From the NCBI GenBank assembly GCA_933207985.1, contig OW240913.1:274271943-274335942 (forward strand): 64,000 nucleotides of DNA. The letters run 5' to 3'. Of this stretch, positions 1 to 9,709 are shown in pieces (the first letter of the stretch is position 1; each line of letters begins with the position of its first letter). The position numbers and the translations under genes are program-made. The stretch comes from Pelobates cultripes. Its lineage: Eukaryota > Chordata > Amphibia > Anura > Pelobatidae. The notes beneath the pieces were generated by a model. It was not told the origin of the DNA and searched no databases. It saw only the letters and a list, made by a program, of their open reading frames with translations.

Positions 1-260
1 ACAAATGACGGCCACCCAACTGCTGTATCAATTAAGAGGTGTCTGCGGTTAATCCTCAATGTTCGAATGGGGCCAAGAGGTTAATCAGCAGCACACTCCT
101 CTACTGGGTGGCCGGCCGTTCGGTAGCTTTGTTCGGTCATAAACAGGGGAATGTCATAGAATCCACAAGAACGAGGAAAAGACGAAATTAAATAAACGAA
201 CGAGCCATATGGTTAGTTCAGTCTAAGACAGAGGAATCTGTCACAAGTATTGTTGCTCTG
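1..260. other. unassigned left edge
   Basis: No coding region or known repeat is recognised here. The stretch precedes the 3' end of the minus-strand L1. It has several GTTCG/CGAAC-type words that resemble decayed LTR or leader sequence, but nothing decisive. Confidence 0.3.
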
Positions 261-296
261 CACAACTTTTCCTGTCAGAACAGTAAATGTAATTAA

Positions 297-2202
297 TCAT
301 ATTTTTATATGCAGATGAATACGTGGCACTTGTATCAGTTTAGAGTGTAGGGTTATCCACGGTTCCATCAATTGCCTTTTGGTAGGGCAAGTTGTTTGCT
401 TCCAACCAACCACTATCAAGTTTCTTGCTGTCAGCAGAGTTAGTGTAACCACTTGTTTGTGGGCTTTAGTTAAGGTCAGATGTAAGAGAAAAAATAGACA
501 AGTATTTGGGTTGAGCAATACATCTTTGATGATGAGGATCATGAGGATGTCTTGCACATTTTCCCATAGGGGTGAAAGGACAGGGCAATCCCATCACACA
601 TGGGTCATCGTATCCTCTGCTCTCCTGCAGAATGCTGGTACGTTAAGATAGATTTTGTAGAGTCTGCTAGGAGTCAAGTACGAACTATATATTAGTTTTC
701 TGTATGTGAGAATAGCAGTTAGTGATTCCTCGAAGAGCATTGATCGAGAGTAGCCAGTTTGGCCCCACTGGGGAGTGGTTGCATTCCTTATTCCATTGAG
801 TTTCAAATGGGAAAGGTTTTTCTGGTATATCGCTCATCAGGAAGTGGTAGCACAATGACAATGATTGGCGTTGGTGGCATATGTCTGCAATAGAAAATAC
901 CTGTTTTTTGCCAGGTGTTCAGTGTTAGCCACGGAGAAAGCGAGGTTAAGGCTGTCAGTGGGACTCGAGGGTGGAATTTCTTGTGGAGGGTTTGACTGTG
1001 CCGTAATGTGTCCCATTGTTGAATTGTGAGGATAGTGGTAGGAAATAATCGGGATGTGTCTAGTCGAAGTGATCTAGGTGTCCATAGGACATTCAGCAGG
1101 AAGCCCCCTTTCATGTTCCATGCCTACCCATTGAAATGTTCTGCTGCTTGAATGCAATTTTATTACTGCCTCAGTTAATGAGGCTTTATAATAAAAAAAT
1201 TTAGATGTTTGGGAATCCTACCCCACCTTGGCATGTGTGTTTTTGAAGTAGCACAGGGGACAGTCGTGGCTTGCGCGTTTTTCAGATGTAGGATGTAAAT
1301 GCTCCCCTTACCACTGCCTTGTGAGCTTGCCACACTGCTTTAATATACGTGTCTGAAGAGATATTTATCATCTTTAAAATATCATGGAGTTCAGTTCACA
1401 ATCATTGCGTTTTCAGGTACCTTTACCTGTCGATGGGTATTGTTCTTGAATGGTCAGTGTTATGGGAGCGTGGTTCGACCATGATATAAGACATATAGTG
1501 GCGTTTTACATTTTGTATATGAGGTGGGTAGATACCAGGAATCTATCTATTCTTGTATATGTGTTGTGTACTGCATAGTGGAAAGTATAATCTACTTCTG
1601 TGGGGTGGAGAAATCTCCAGGGCTTGATAAAATCATTGTGTAGGATAGCAGTGGATAGTTTGGATGCTAAGAGCAGTTGTTGTTTTTTGCAGTGGACCAT
1701 TTGGGTAGATGATGAGTCAATGGAGGCATTTGAAAGGAAGTTGGTGTCGCCACCAAGAATTACTTCTCAAAAATGGTAGAGGGAAACAAGGCTTAACATT
1801 TTAACAATGAACCGATGCTGTTTGTCGTTTGGGTCATAAACATTGACCAAGGTGTATGGGCCATCGTTGATGTAGCATTGAACCAGTAAATATCTGCCCT
1901 GTTTATCTCCCACTTTTTTTAACTAATGCAAATGAGAAATCTCTGCTGATCAGTATTGACACTCCATGTTTTTTTGTTTTGAAACAAGAGTGGAAGTCAT
2001 GGGAGAAAAGGGCAGAACAGAATTTAGGTCTATTACCCCACTTTAAGTGAGTTTCTTGGTAGAAGGCCACTTGTGCCTTATGTTTCTTTGCTTTCGATAA
2101 CACAAGCCTTTTCTCATTTGGCAAGTTTAGGCCTTTGGTGTTTAAAGACGGTTTCATGCAGGTCATTGGTAGTGCGTAAGGTTTAACGCTATGGCCAGAC
2201 AT
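297..2202 (-). pseudogene. L1 ORF2 remnant (endonuclease and C-terminal region)
   Basis: In the living family ORF2 nicks target DNA and reverse-transcribes the element RNA. The first piece (1903-2202) starts with the L1 endonuclease N-terminus: a GLNLPNEKR-like segment followed by the catalytic QETHLK motif. A second piece (1506-1700) has the endonuclease C-terminus, with the WRFLHPTEVDYTF and YTRIDRFLVS signatures. Pieces at 594-806 and 297-557 match the L1 tail, including TPSRLYKIY and GTMTHV-like text with a degraded zinc-finger region and a final ARNLIVVGWKQ-like helix. No RT palm motif is visible, so the centre is deleted or unrecognisable. Every piece is separated by stops, so it cannot be functional. 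Confidence 0.75.
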
Positions 2203-2900
2203 TTTGGGAAAATAGTGAATGGTACTATAGGCCCATCATGAGTAAGATGGAGTTTTGGTATGTTGCTGTTGTTAAAGGGTGGGAACCACTGTTGGTGTTA
2301 ATGAGGTCTCTTTGGCGATTGTCAGAATGTCTCCCCTACATTCAACCTTCCCTCTCCCAACCTCGCTCCCCTCCTGTGTGAGCAAATTATGTGCTTCAAA
2401 AATATGTAGCGAGGCTTTGGGTGATGCAACGTGGTATATGTGTGCTCTGACAGATACCTTGGGTGTATGGTATTGTACCAGATGGTACTGAAAGTAGGTC
2501 TTGGGGTGTTGGTGCGGGTATTGCTAGCATAGCTCATTAGTAGCACAGTTTAGTACATGTGGAAACAAAATTTGGAACAAAAATGGTAAGTAACAGAACT
2601 ATATACAAAAAAACGTTGAAGATGGTACAATGTTGTACAGATGGTATATTTATGGCTAAGTTGTGCCTAGTGGGGGTAGGTTCTCCTCTCTGCTGGAAAC
2701 CACAAGTGTGGTGTGGGATGTTTAGAGGGTGCATTCTCTAGTGAGATGCACTGAGCATTGAAAAAGAATAAACTTAGTTAACAGAAACTGAAAACATAAA
2801 AAGATAAAAACATAGAATAAGGAGGTTAGGTCTTGAGCCTTCATCAGGTATGCATGTAACAAGTGTGTCGGGCTAAGATGCCCAGTGTTGGAGTCTAGGC
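2203..2900 (-). other. L1 ORF1-ORF2 spacer and unassigned sequence
   Basis: This lies between the ORF1 C-terminal region and the ORF2 start of the same L1. It contains no convincing coding sequence. Part of it may be an unrecognised later insertion, because it is longer than a usual L1 spacer. Confidence 0.35.
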
Positions 2901-3405
2901 ACCTGTAATATGAAGCATAGTCACTTAGCTGCGGAGGTGGTGTTCCAGACCCTGGCAATTCTCGCTGGGGAATGCTGCACTGGTCTTGGTGAGTTGTTGT
3001 TAGTTGGTTTGTTTACTGGAAGGTTCCATTCTCAGAGCAGTTTGTAGCCGTTTTCAACCGTGAGGATATGTGATAGGTGCCAGAGCTTTCCTTTGAGTAG
3101 TGTGGCAGCGCTCGGTGTAGATTTTTTACCTCTGAGAATTTGCCTGGTAGGGCCTGGAGGCACTATTTCCCTTAGCGGTATAATAGTGGAACATTGTTAT
3201 TACATCACGAGGAAGTGATGCCATCAGGATTTTTGGCCTTGGGAGCCGGTGCATTCTATCCAGCAGGAGATCTTGTTTGGTTAGTTCTGGTGCCAATGCC
3301 TGGAAAAGGTCTGCGGCATCAATGAGTAGATCCTCGAGGGGCTATGTCTTCAGGTATCCTCTCAGGCATACATAGCTCCGTCTGTTGCGGTCCTCATGGT
3401 CTGCG

Positions 3406-3416
3406 ACCTTATCTGT
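3406..3416. repeat. target-site duplication, left copy
   Basis: ACCTTATCTGT here matches ACTTTATCTGT at 4318-4328 with one mismatch. Both copies read as the same TDKV codons of L1 ORF1, which supports them as a duplicated target flanking the insertion. Confidence 0.65.
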
Positions 3417-3457
3417 CTCTGAGGAAGTGGGGCTGACACCCACGAAACGCGTTAGAC
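3415..3457 (+). ncRNA. hammerhead-type self-cleaving ribozyme fold (copy A)
   Basis: The order of parts matches a minimal type I hammerhead. Stem I is GTCT (3415-3418) paired with AGAC (3454-3457). The core is CTGAGGA (3419-3425). One extra A is followed by stem II, GTGGG (3427-3431) with CCCAC (3439-3443). GAAA is at 3444-3447, and a very short stem III (AC/GT around a GC loop) ends in GTT. Cleavage would fall after T3453, using the less favoured GUU triplet. The inserted A before stem II departs from the textbook core and could weaken activity. Two bases of stem I come from the target duplication. Confidence 0.6.
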
Positions 3458-4317
3458 CACAACAAACCAAGCGGGGTACGGACGCAGATTACAGAGCCAG
3501 TCACTGTGCTTTCTTCCACTCAACAAAGAGCACTCCGAGATCTAGGGACTGACCAGCCAGCAGCGTGCATCACTCAGAGTGAGGTCTGGGACGCACGCCA
3601 ACCTCACGAGCAGCCGGCCGAGAGTGATTCATTTCACAACAACAAAGTATCTACATCCATCCTGATCGGTCCCTGTGGCAAAATCGGAATTACAAATACA
3701 GATGTGCTGGTAATAATCTTGCAAACCGTCCCTGACTGATATTTTGATATATTTTCATATATATTTTCATTCTTTATACATTTTAATGCTTTGGCACAGT
3801 CACTTTTTCCAATAAATTTCGTATTATTTTTAATGTTATTAGATTTTATTGGATTTCACTGATTTTATTATATTATGGAATACAGTCATCTATACTGTAT
3901 CTCTACCCTATAAAGTTTATATCTTCACATCTTTGTAATACAAAGTATATCATTTGGCATATACTCCACTTATTTCTGTGTTTACAGATTTAAAGATGTA
4001 TACGCCATATATTTTTTGTGTTATTATACACTAATGTTACACTAATTTTATTACAATATAGAAAGCAGTTCCTTATATTGCTTCCCTATACACAAAGTGG
4101 TTTTAATTTCTTTTTTTTTTACAAAGTATAGTATTTGACGTGTACCAAACTTACTCTGTTTTCAGCAGATTTAAAGGTATACACATCACACATACAAGTG
4201 TTGCTTTTTATCTTTGATTCTTGAATTATATGCCCACAGTAGTGAATTTCAACCAAAGCCTTTTTAGTGAACCAGCTCCTGGATCCACCACACTGGACTT
4301 ACGGTGTTAACTCTATT
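3417..4317 (+). mobile_element. 901-bp hammerhead-bearing retroelement inserted in L1 ORF1
   Basis: The insertion is bounded by an 11-bp target duplication (one mismatch). It starts exactly with the hammerhead core, continues with about 300 bp of GC-moderate sequence, then turns AT-rich with an imperfect internal repeat. It has no ORF of note. The length of the duplication and the ribozyme suggest a non-autonomous or truncated Penelope-like element or a retrozyme-like unit. The family assignment is inferred, since no reverse transcriptase is present. Confidence 0.55.
3885..4188 (+). repeat. imperfect ~170-bp-period internal repeat
   Basis: Two related blocks, about 3885-4014 and 4059-4188, share words such as ACAAAGTATA, CAGATTTAAAG and TATACAC..CA in the same order. 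They lie inside the hammerhead-bearing insertion and may reflect tandem repetition of its body. Confidence 0.45.
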
Positions 4318-4710
4318 ACTTTATCTGTTAAAAGGTCTAGTTTGGCAGTAATATCGGTGTGTCTGCCAAGATATTGTGGGCACTAATGATCTCTTTTTTC
4401 TTCTTCTACGTGTGCATCGCACTAACCAATGGCCAGTATGTCAGCTTTAATGTCTCGGACCAATTTTGCAAATTCTTGTTGCATGGAAGTTTTCAGGTCA
4501 TTTAGCATCTTTTGTATTGAAGAATCCATCGCTGGTGTGGACGTAGGCACTGAGATGGACATGCTGTCACTCTTATCAGAGTATGAGGCTGGCGATATCA
4601 GGTCGTCGGCGCCACCTTGGATTTGCACACGCGGCAAGGTCAGCACTGAAATCAGTAGAGTTGTTGGCTTTTGTTTAGCTGTTTTTGCGGATTGGTGTCT
4701 CATGGTGGTA

Positions 4711-5539
4711 CTCTAATCCCAGGTAAGTATATGATTGTGGGCTACCAAATGCTTGTTTAGTCGCTGAGTCCTGTCTCGATGTGGAGAAGCTGATGGTTTA
4801 CGTGGTCATCTTGGTCGAATGCGAGACCACGCCCCCATATATCTATTTTTTTATATATATATTTTGTTCTTTATTATATTGTAGTATTAATAAAGGTTAC
4901 GTCTTAATTCACCTCCCTATTTTTTCTACGCCTTTGAACTTCCACTATTTAGGAACACCGTATTATTATTGTTTGTTTTATGCTTTTTGCCATTGATACT
5001 TAATTAGTTAGGGGTTACCCCACCCCCCCCCCACCCCTTTTTTTTCTTGTGTGTTCCTCTCTTTAATACTGGCTTGCTTTTCTTTCTCATGGTCAGTTTT
5101 TGTTGTAAAGTTTTACTGCTCAATTCTCTGCCATTTTGGAGTTAAAGCACTTTTGTTTCTGTTAATGTAGCTCTAGCCACACCTCCCCCAGCTGTGACTC
5201 ACACAGCCTGCATGAAAAAAATGGTTTCATTTTTAATCAGATGTTACTTGGTTTAAACGTGTTTATCTCCTGCTCTGTAAATTGAACTTTAATTAGATGC
5301 AGAAGGCTCTTGCAGGGTCTTACAAGCTAGTAACAGAGCAAGAGATAAAAAATGCAAAATTATACAGAATTTGCAATAAAGGAAGTGCAAATATTAGATT
5401 ACTCTTTACAGGAAGTGTTTAGGAAAGCTGTATAAGTCACATACAGGAGGGTGTGACTAGGGCTGCATAAACAAAGTGATTTAACTCCTAAATGGCAGAT
5501 AATTTGACATTGCGTCATTAAACCAAAGTTGTTTTGGTA
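4711..5539. other. unassigned, includes possible L1 5' leader
   Basis: There is no gene here. A poly-C tract followed by poly-T occurs at about 5020-5045. The sequence up to it may be the 5' UTR of the minus-strand L1. Beyond it nothing is recognised. Confidence 0.3.
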
Positions 5540-5690
5540 ACTATATTGTCCCTTTAACCCTACAATGTAAACATTGGTGTTTCTAAAAGACTTCAATGTT
5601 TTACATTGCACAGTTAAAAGGACAGGGTCACTGCACCCAGGCTACTTCCTTGAGATTAAGTGGTCTGGGTAACTATAACGTGTCTATAAC
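5540..5690. mobile_element. fragment of a TTAA-type non-autonomous DNA transposon
   Basis: This shares ordered words with the more complete copy at 37413-37885: GTCCCTTTAA, ACAATGTAAACAT, TTTTACATTGCA, then a CCCAGGC...GTGGTCTGGGTAACTATA end. Only the terminal half is present. Confidence 0.5.
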
Positions 5691-7202
5691 ATGTATACAT
5701 ATAGCACATAATGCAAGGCAGACAACAAATAAAAACAAAACCTACATAATTATTAAATTAAGTACTTCCTTTGAGAAACAAGAATCTATGCCATACCTGT
5801 AGTTATTTTTTACTGATAAAAACACACACTGGTAAAGTTTAGCCCCAATTTATATATTTAATTATACACGCACAGGTACTCAAATGGACTAATGATAAGC
5901 CTTTGGCTGCGTAACAGATGTGCTAGGAAAGCCACATTTTACAAGTTTGTAGCCCTTGTTGAATTGAATTTCTATTCTAATGTACCTATACCACATTCTT
6001 TATAGATAGTGTTTAACTGTATCAGTAGACCAAGTGCTGCTTTCCCACAGCTGTCAACATCTGTAAATCTTGCCAGTATCTCATATTACAAAGTACAAAT
6101 GGGTGTTAACGAATACAAAAATAATGAACACTTCCATAAACACACTTGGTAAGTACACAGAAATGTATTGGGTCACACAGTAGAATAAAAAAACAGAAGG
6201 ACAACGGCTAACGAGTTGTGTGTTGAACCCAAAGGTTCTCAGTCACAGGTGTGAAAAATGTTTTGAAAAAAACTAATTGAAACTGGAGGAAAAATTTTAA
6301 AAGTAGCATACAATTTCCCTTTTTTTCTTCTCTTTAAATGTTTTCACAACGCAACAACAAAAATTAAATACAGTCCATACATGTTTGCTCAATATTCATA
6401 CTGTATTTTCTCTACATTCAAATCTTGTTCATTTTACTAACAAAAGTGAAAACACTTTTTCAAGCTTTCTGTGGTGTAACTCCGTCCCCTTTGCCACACC
6501 CCCTCATTTAACAAAGCAATTTCCTTGTTATTATACGTACTCCTGAGAACAATGCAAGATCAGTGTGAGCTGCGTTGCTGACATCACTTTCAACCATTGT
6601 CCTCCTACAACTGCCCACTTTCCCCTTAACACATCTTTTATATATTATAAAAATAAGAAGAAGACAATAACCAATCAAGTCAGCAGCTTAGCTTTCACTG
6701 ATCTCTCATTAGTTCAGATGCACAGTGTTATTTTTAGCAAAATAAAGGGATTTAAATGGGTTAAGAAGATATAGTGACTATTTTTTTTTGTCATCGGAGT
6801 ATGATCTTTGGCAATTTTTGGCAACTGGTTAAGCATTAGCAAAGTTCTATTTCAGTTGCTAAGCAAATTTACCCACAATCTGTCAGTCAAAAGAATCCCA
6901 CAGAAAGGCAAACAGCAGATATCATGGAATGAGGAGAACTGAATGGAGGTGCCTAGTTATTGAGATCCGGCATAAGGTAGTAAAGACAATCGATATAGGC
7001 AATGGTGGCAGTGTAATCATTATGATACAAATGGCATAAGGTAATGAAAACTGAAAGAAAAAAACATATGACAGTGCCTCTTAAAGTTGTATTGGAGTGT
7101 TTCATTAACTACTTAGTTCACTAGTTAACACTTGTCAAACCACGTTGATTACTACAGTTTATTCTAAATGGAGTACAATGGGCATGAACTACTCTTTCAA
7201 TG
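5691..7202. other. unassigned AT-rich intergenic DNA
   Basis: No coding region, RNA gene or recognisable repeat was seen. Short ORFs here look random. Confidence 0.4.
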
Positions 7203-7528
7203 CAACCAGTCAGTGGCGGAACTACTACCAGGCCCGCCACTCTAGGGGTGTTGCGGGCTCGGCTTGCGCGTTAGAACCGCTGGGGCTGCACGTTAAAGGG
7301 TCCATCGGGTGGCCCATGCTCTTAGGGCCACCCGATGGAAATTCATTTCCAGGGGGCCCGGTCAGCGCTGTGGTGCTTTAACAGTGCGACCAAGCCTCCT
7401 GAGATGACATCACAGCTGGGAGGAAGTGACTGCCCCGGTCACTCCTCCCAGCTTACACCGGGAGTCGTGCGGGAGGAAGGAAAGGAGAGAGTCAGAGTGG
7501 GAGCTCTGACTCCCATCAGGCTGAGCCA

Positions 7529-7548
7529 CCACTGGACCCCAGGGAAAG
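7529..7548 (+). repeat. shared cassette motif CCACTGGACCCCAGGGAA
   Basis: This is one of six occurrences of a conserved motif that precedes TG/CA satellites in several elements. Others are at 9298-9316 (-), 12991-13011 (-), 15292-15310 (+), 17716-17733 (-, degenerate) and 51153-51171 (+). Here it is followed by a splice-donor-like AAGGTAGG at about 7567 and then the TG tract. Confidence 0.6.
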
Positions 7549-7598
7549 TCACCCTCCTACACCTAGAAGGTAGGAAACAGGATGGTGACTAAACCAGC

Positions 7599-7627
7599 TT
7601 GTATATGTGTGTGTTTGTTTGTTTGTA

Positions 7628-7669
<42 letters not shown>

Positions 7670-7875
7670 TATGCATGTATGTGTGTTTGTGTATGTGTGT
7701 CTGTATGAATGTTTCTCTGTATGTGTGTATGTCTTTGTGTCTGTCTGTGTGTTTGAATGTATGTGTATGTGTGTATGTATGTGTATGTGTGTTTGTATGT
7801 GTATGTGTGTTTGTATGTATGTATGTGTGTGTGTCTGTATGTGTGTGTATTTCTGTGTATGTGTGTGTTTGTTTG
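7599..7875 (+). repeat. TG-rich microsatellite
   Basis: (GT)n mixed with TGTATG, TGTTTG and TGTCTG variants. The six-frame Cys/Val/Met-rich ORFs over it are artefacts. Confidence 0.95.
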
Positions 7876-7879
7876 AATT

Positions 7880-8461
7880 TTTTTTTAAATTTGTTCGGTA
7901 AAGAGCAGTTGAACAGCAGATCAGGAGTACAGTTCTACATTTGCCTTTGCAGAAGCTAAGTTGAGCAATATGAGGCATTAACATATTTTATCATGACAAG
8001 AGACCTGCAGTCCATAGCAATCATAAATAAGAGTAGACGAGCACATAGGAATGTGACAGTAGTAGCATAGTATTCAGAGAAACTACATGTAAACATCAAT
8101 GGTAAATAGCACACAATATCATGACATGACCAACCTGTGTCCATGTTGCAACAGAGTAGCATTACCATGTATATATAAGAGAACATAAAGCACATCTCAA
8201 GTAAGTGACCGTCTTGGATATCACGTATTAAGAAAGATATCTATATCTCATTGACAGAACTACCATTAATAATTGCTTCAAGTTTATTTAGGTAGGAAGG
8301 GGCACCACTAGCTTCAGAAAAAGCGTGGCATAGGTGAATAGCTTACATGGCTTGCATGGTCGTATGTTGGGCAAAAAATAAATAAATATAAATAAATTAT
8401 AATAAAAAAATAGCCAATAACTTTGAGTGGTATTACAGTTTTAGTGGGGTTCAGGAGAATC
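7880..8461. other. unassigned interior of hAT-1
   Basis: No gene or known repeat was recognised. It sits between the TG satellite and the nested element. Confidence 0.35.
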
Positions 8462-8646
8462 TACCGTATATACTCGAGTATAAGCCGACCCGAATATAAG
8501 CCGAGGCCCCTAATTTTACCCCCCAAAACTGGGAAAACTTATACTTATTGACCCGAGTATAAGACTAGGGTGGGAAATGCAGCTACTGGTAAATTTCTAA
8601 ATAAAATTAGATCCTAAAAAAATTATATTAATTGAATATTTATTTA

Positions 8647-9112
8647 CAGTGTGTGTATATAATGAATGCAGTGTGTGTATGAATGCAGTGTGTGTATATG
8701 AGTGCAGTGTGTGTATGAATGCAGTGTATGAGTGCAGTGTGTGTATGAATGCAGTGTGTGTGTATGAGTGCAGTGTGTGTATGAGTGCAGTGTGTGTATG
8801 AGTGCAGTGTGTGTGTGTATGAGTGCAGTGTGTGTGTATGAATGCAGTGTGTGTGTATGAGTGCAGTGTGTGTGTATGAATGCAGTGTATGAGTGCAGTG
8901 TGTGTGTATGAGTGCAGTGTGTGTGTCTGAGTGCAGTGTGTGTATGAGCGCAGTGTGTGTATGAATGCAGTGTGTGTGTATGAGTGCAGTGTGTGTGTAT
9001 GAATGCAGTGTGTGTATGAATGCAGTGTGTGTATGAGTGCAGTGTGTGCGTATGAGTGCAGTGTGTGTATGAATGCAGTGTGTGTGTATGAGTGCAGTGT
9101 GTTTGTGTGTGT
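8647..9112 (+). repeat. 15-19-bp minisatellite
   Basis: Tandem units of GTGTGTATGAGTGCA / GTGTGTATGAATGCA occur with 1-4 extra TG dinucleotides. There are roughly 25-30 copies and the A/G change alternates irregularly. Long ORFs over it are repeats read through, not genes. Confidence 0.95.
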
Positions 9113-9343
9113 GTTTGTGTGTGTTGCAGAGCCTTGGTGGGGGGTGGGCATTTTTATTATTTTTTTAAAAATTATTTTAATAATTTTTTTGTTTTAATAT
9201 TTTGTTATTATTTTTTTATTATTTTGTTATTATTTTATTATTTATTTATTTGTTGTCCCCCCTCCCTGCTTGATACATGGCAGGGAGGGGGGCTCTCCTC
9301 CCCTGGTGGTCCAGTGGCATTGGCAGTTCAGTGGGGGGAGGAG

Positions 9344-9586
9344 GGGGGCTGGCAGAGCTGTTACTTACCTCTCCTGCAGCTCCTGTCAGCTCTCTCCTCC
9401 TCCGCGCCGGTCCGTGCAGCTCCTCTCTCAGCTCACACTGTAAGTCTCGCGAGAGCCGCACTATGACCCCGCGGCTCTCGCGAGACTTACACTGGGAGCT
9501 GACCGGACCGGCGCGGAGGAGGAGAGAGAGAGGAGGGAGCTGACAGGAGCTGCAGGAGAGGTAAGTAACAGCTCTGCCAGCCCCCA
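9344..9586. repeat. long palindrome, ~115-bp arms, 11-bp loop
   Basis: The left arm (9344-9459) and right arm (9471-9586) are near-perfect inverted repeats around ACTATGACCCC (9460-9470). The inner arms carry GTAAGTCTCGCGAGAGC and its complement. Each arm also contains AGAGGTAAGT reading outward, a strong 5' splice-site consensus on each strand. An additional short inverted repeat (GTCTGTATTAT / ATAATACAGAC) follows at about 9588-9625. Confidence 0.9.
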
Positions 9587-9709
9587 GTCTGTATTATAGC
9601 AATGTAAGTTGCCATAATACAGACAGTGACTCGAATATAAGCCGAGTTGGGGTTTTTCAGCACAAAAAATGTGCCGAAAAACTCGGCTTATACTCGAGTA
9701 TATACGGTA

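Larger units (their letters stand above)
2900..4703 (-). pseudogene. L1 ORF1 remnant, interrupted
   Basis: ORF1 encodes the RNA-binding chaperone of L1. The N-terminal part (4703 down to 4329) has a short low-complexity head and a coiled-coil-like stretch containing KMLNDLKTSMQQEFAKLV. It then runs into LLTDKV at the insertion point. After the 901-bp insertion the frame resumes near 3405 with DHEDRNRRS, then a LLLDRMHRLPRPK-like segment and ASLPRDV, which are typical of the L1 ORF1 RRM and C-terminal domain. The TDKV codons are present on both sides of the insertion as an 11-bp duplicated target. Internal stops make this a pseudogene. Confidence 0.7.
260..4710 (-). mobile_element. decayed L1 LINE, split by a later insertion
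   Basis: This is a minus-strand L1-type non-LTR retrotransposon. Reading from high to low coordinates it has ORF1 (from 4703), a spacer at about 2203-2900, then ORF2 (2202 down to about 297) with the apurinic endonuclease first and the C-terminal cysteine region last. ORF2 is broken by many stops and frameshifts and much of the RT is missing, because 2.2 kb cannot hold a normal ORF2 of over 3 kb. ORF1 is cut by the 901-bp element at 3417-4317. The ends are not sharply defined. A C-rich tract near 5020-5035 may mark the original 5' side. Confidence 0.75.
8464..9707. mobile_element. nested non-autonomous DNA element with TA target and >20-bp inverted ends
   Basis: The left end CCGTATATACTCGAGTATAA is mirrored at the right end, with TA on each side (8462-8463, 9708-9709). 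This fits a TA-targeting superfamily, although TIR choice by eye cannot exclude another family. The interior has a minisatellite (8647-9112), an AT-rich spacer, a cassette motif (9298-9316, minus) and a very long palindrome (9344-9586). No transposase is present. Confidence 0.65.

Noticed and set aside
7582..7984. Cys/Val/Met-rich and His/Thr-rich frames
   Set aside because: Microsatellite translation only.
8597..9151. 184-aa His/Thr/Ser-rich frame, minus strand
   Set aside because: It is the minisatellite read in complement; the unit length keeps it open by chance.
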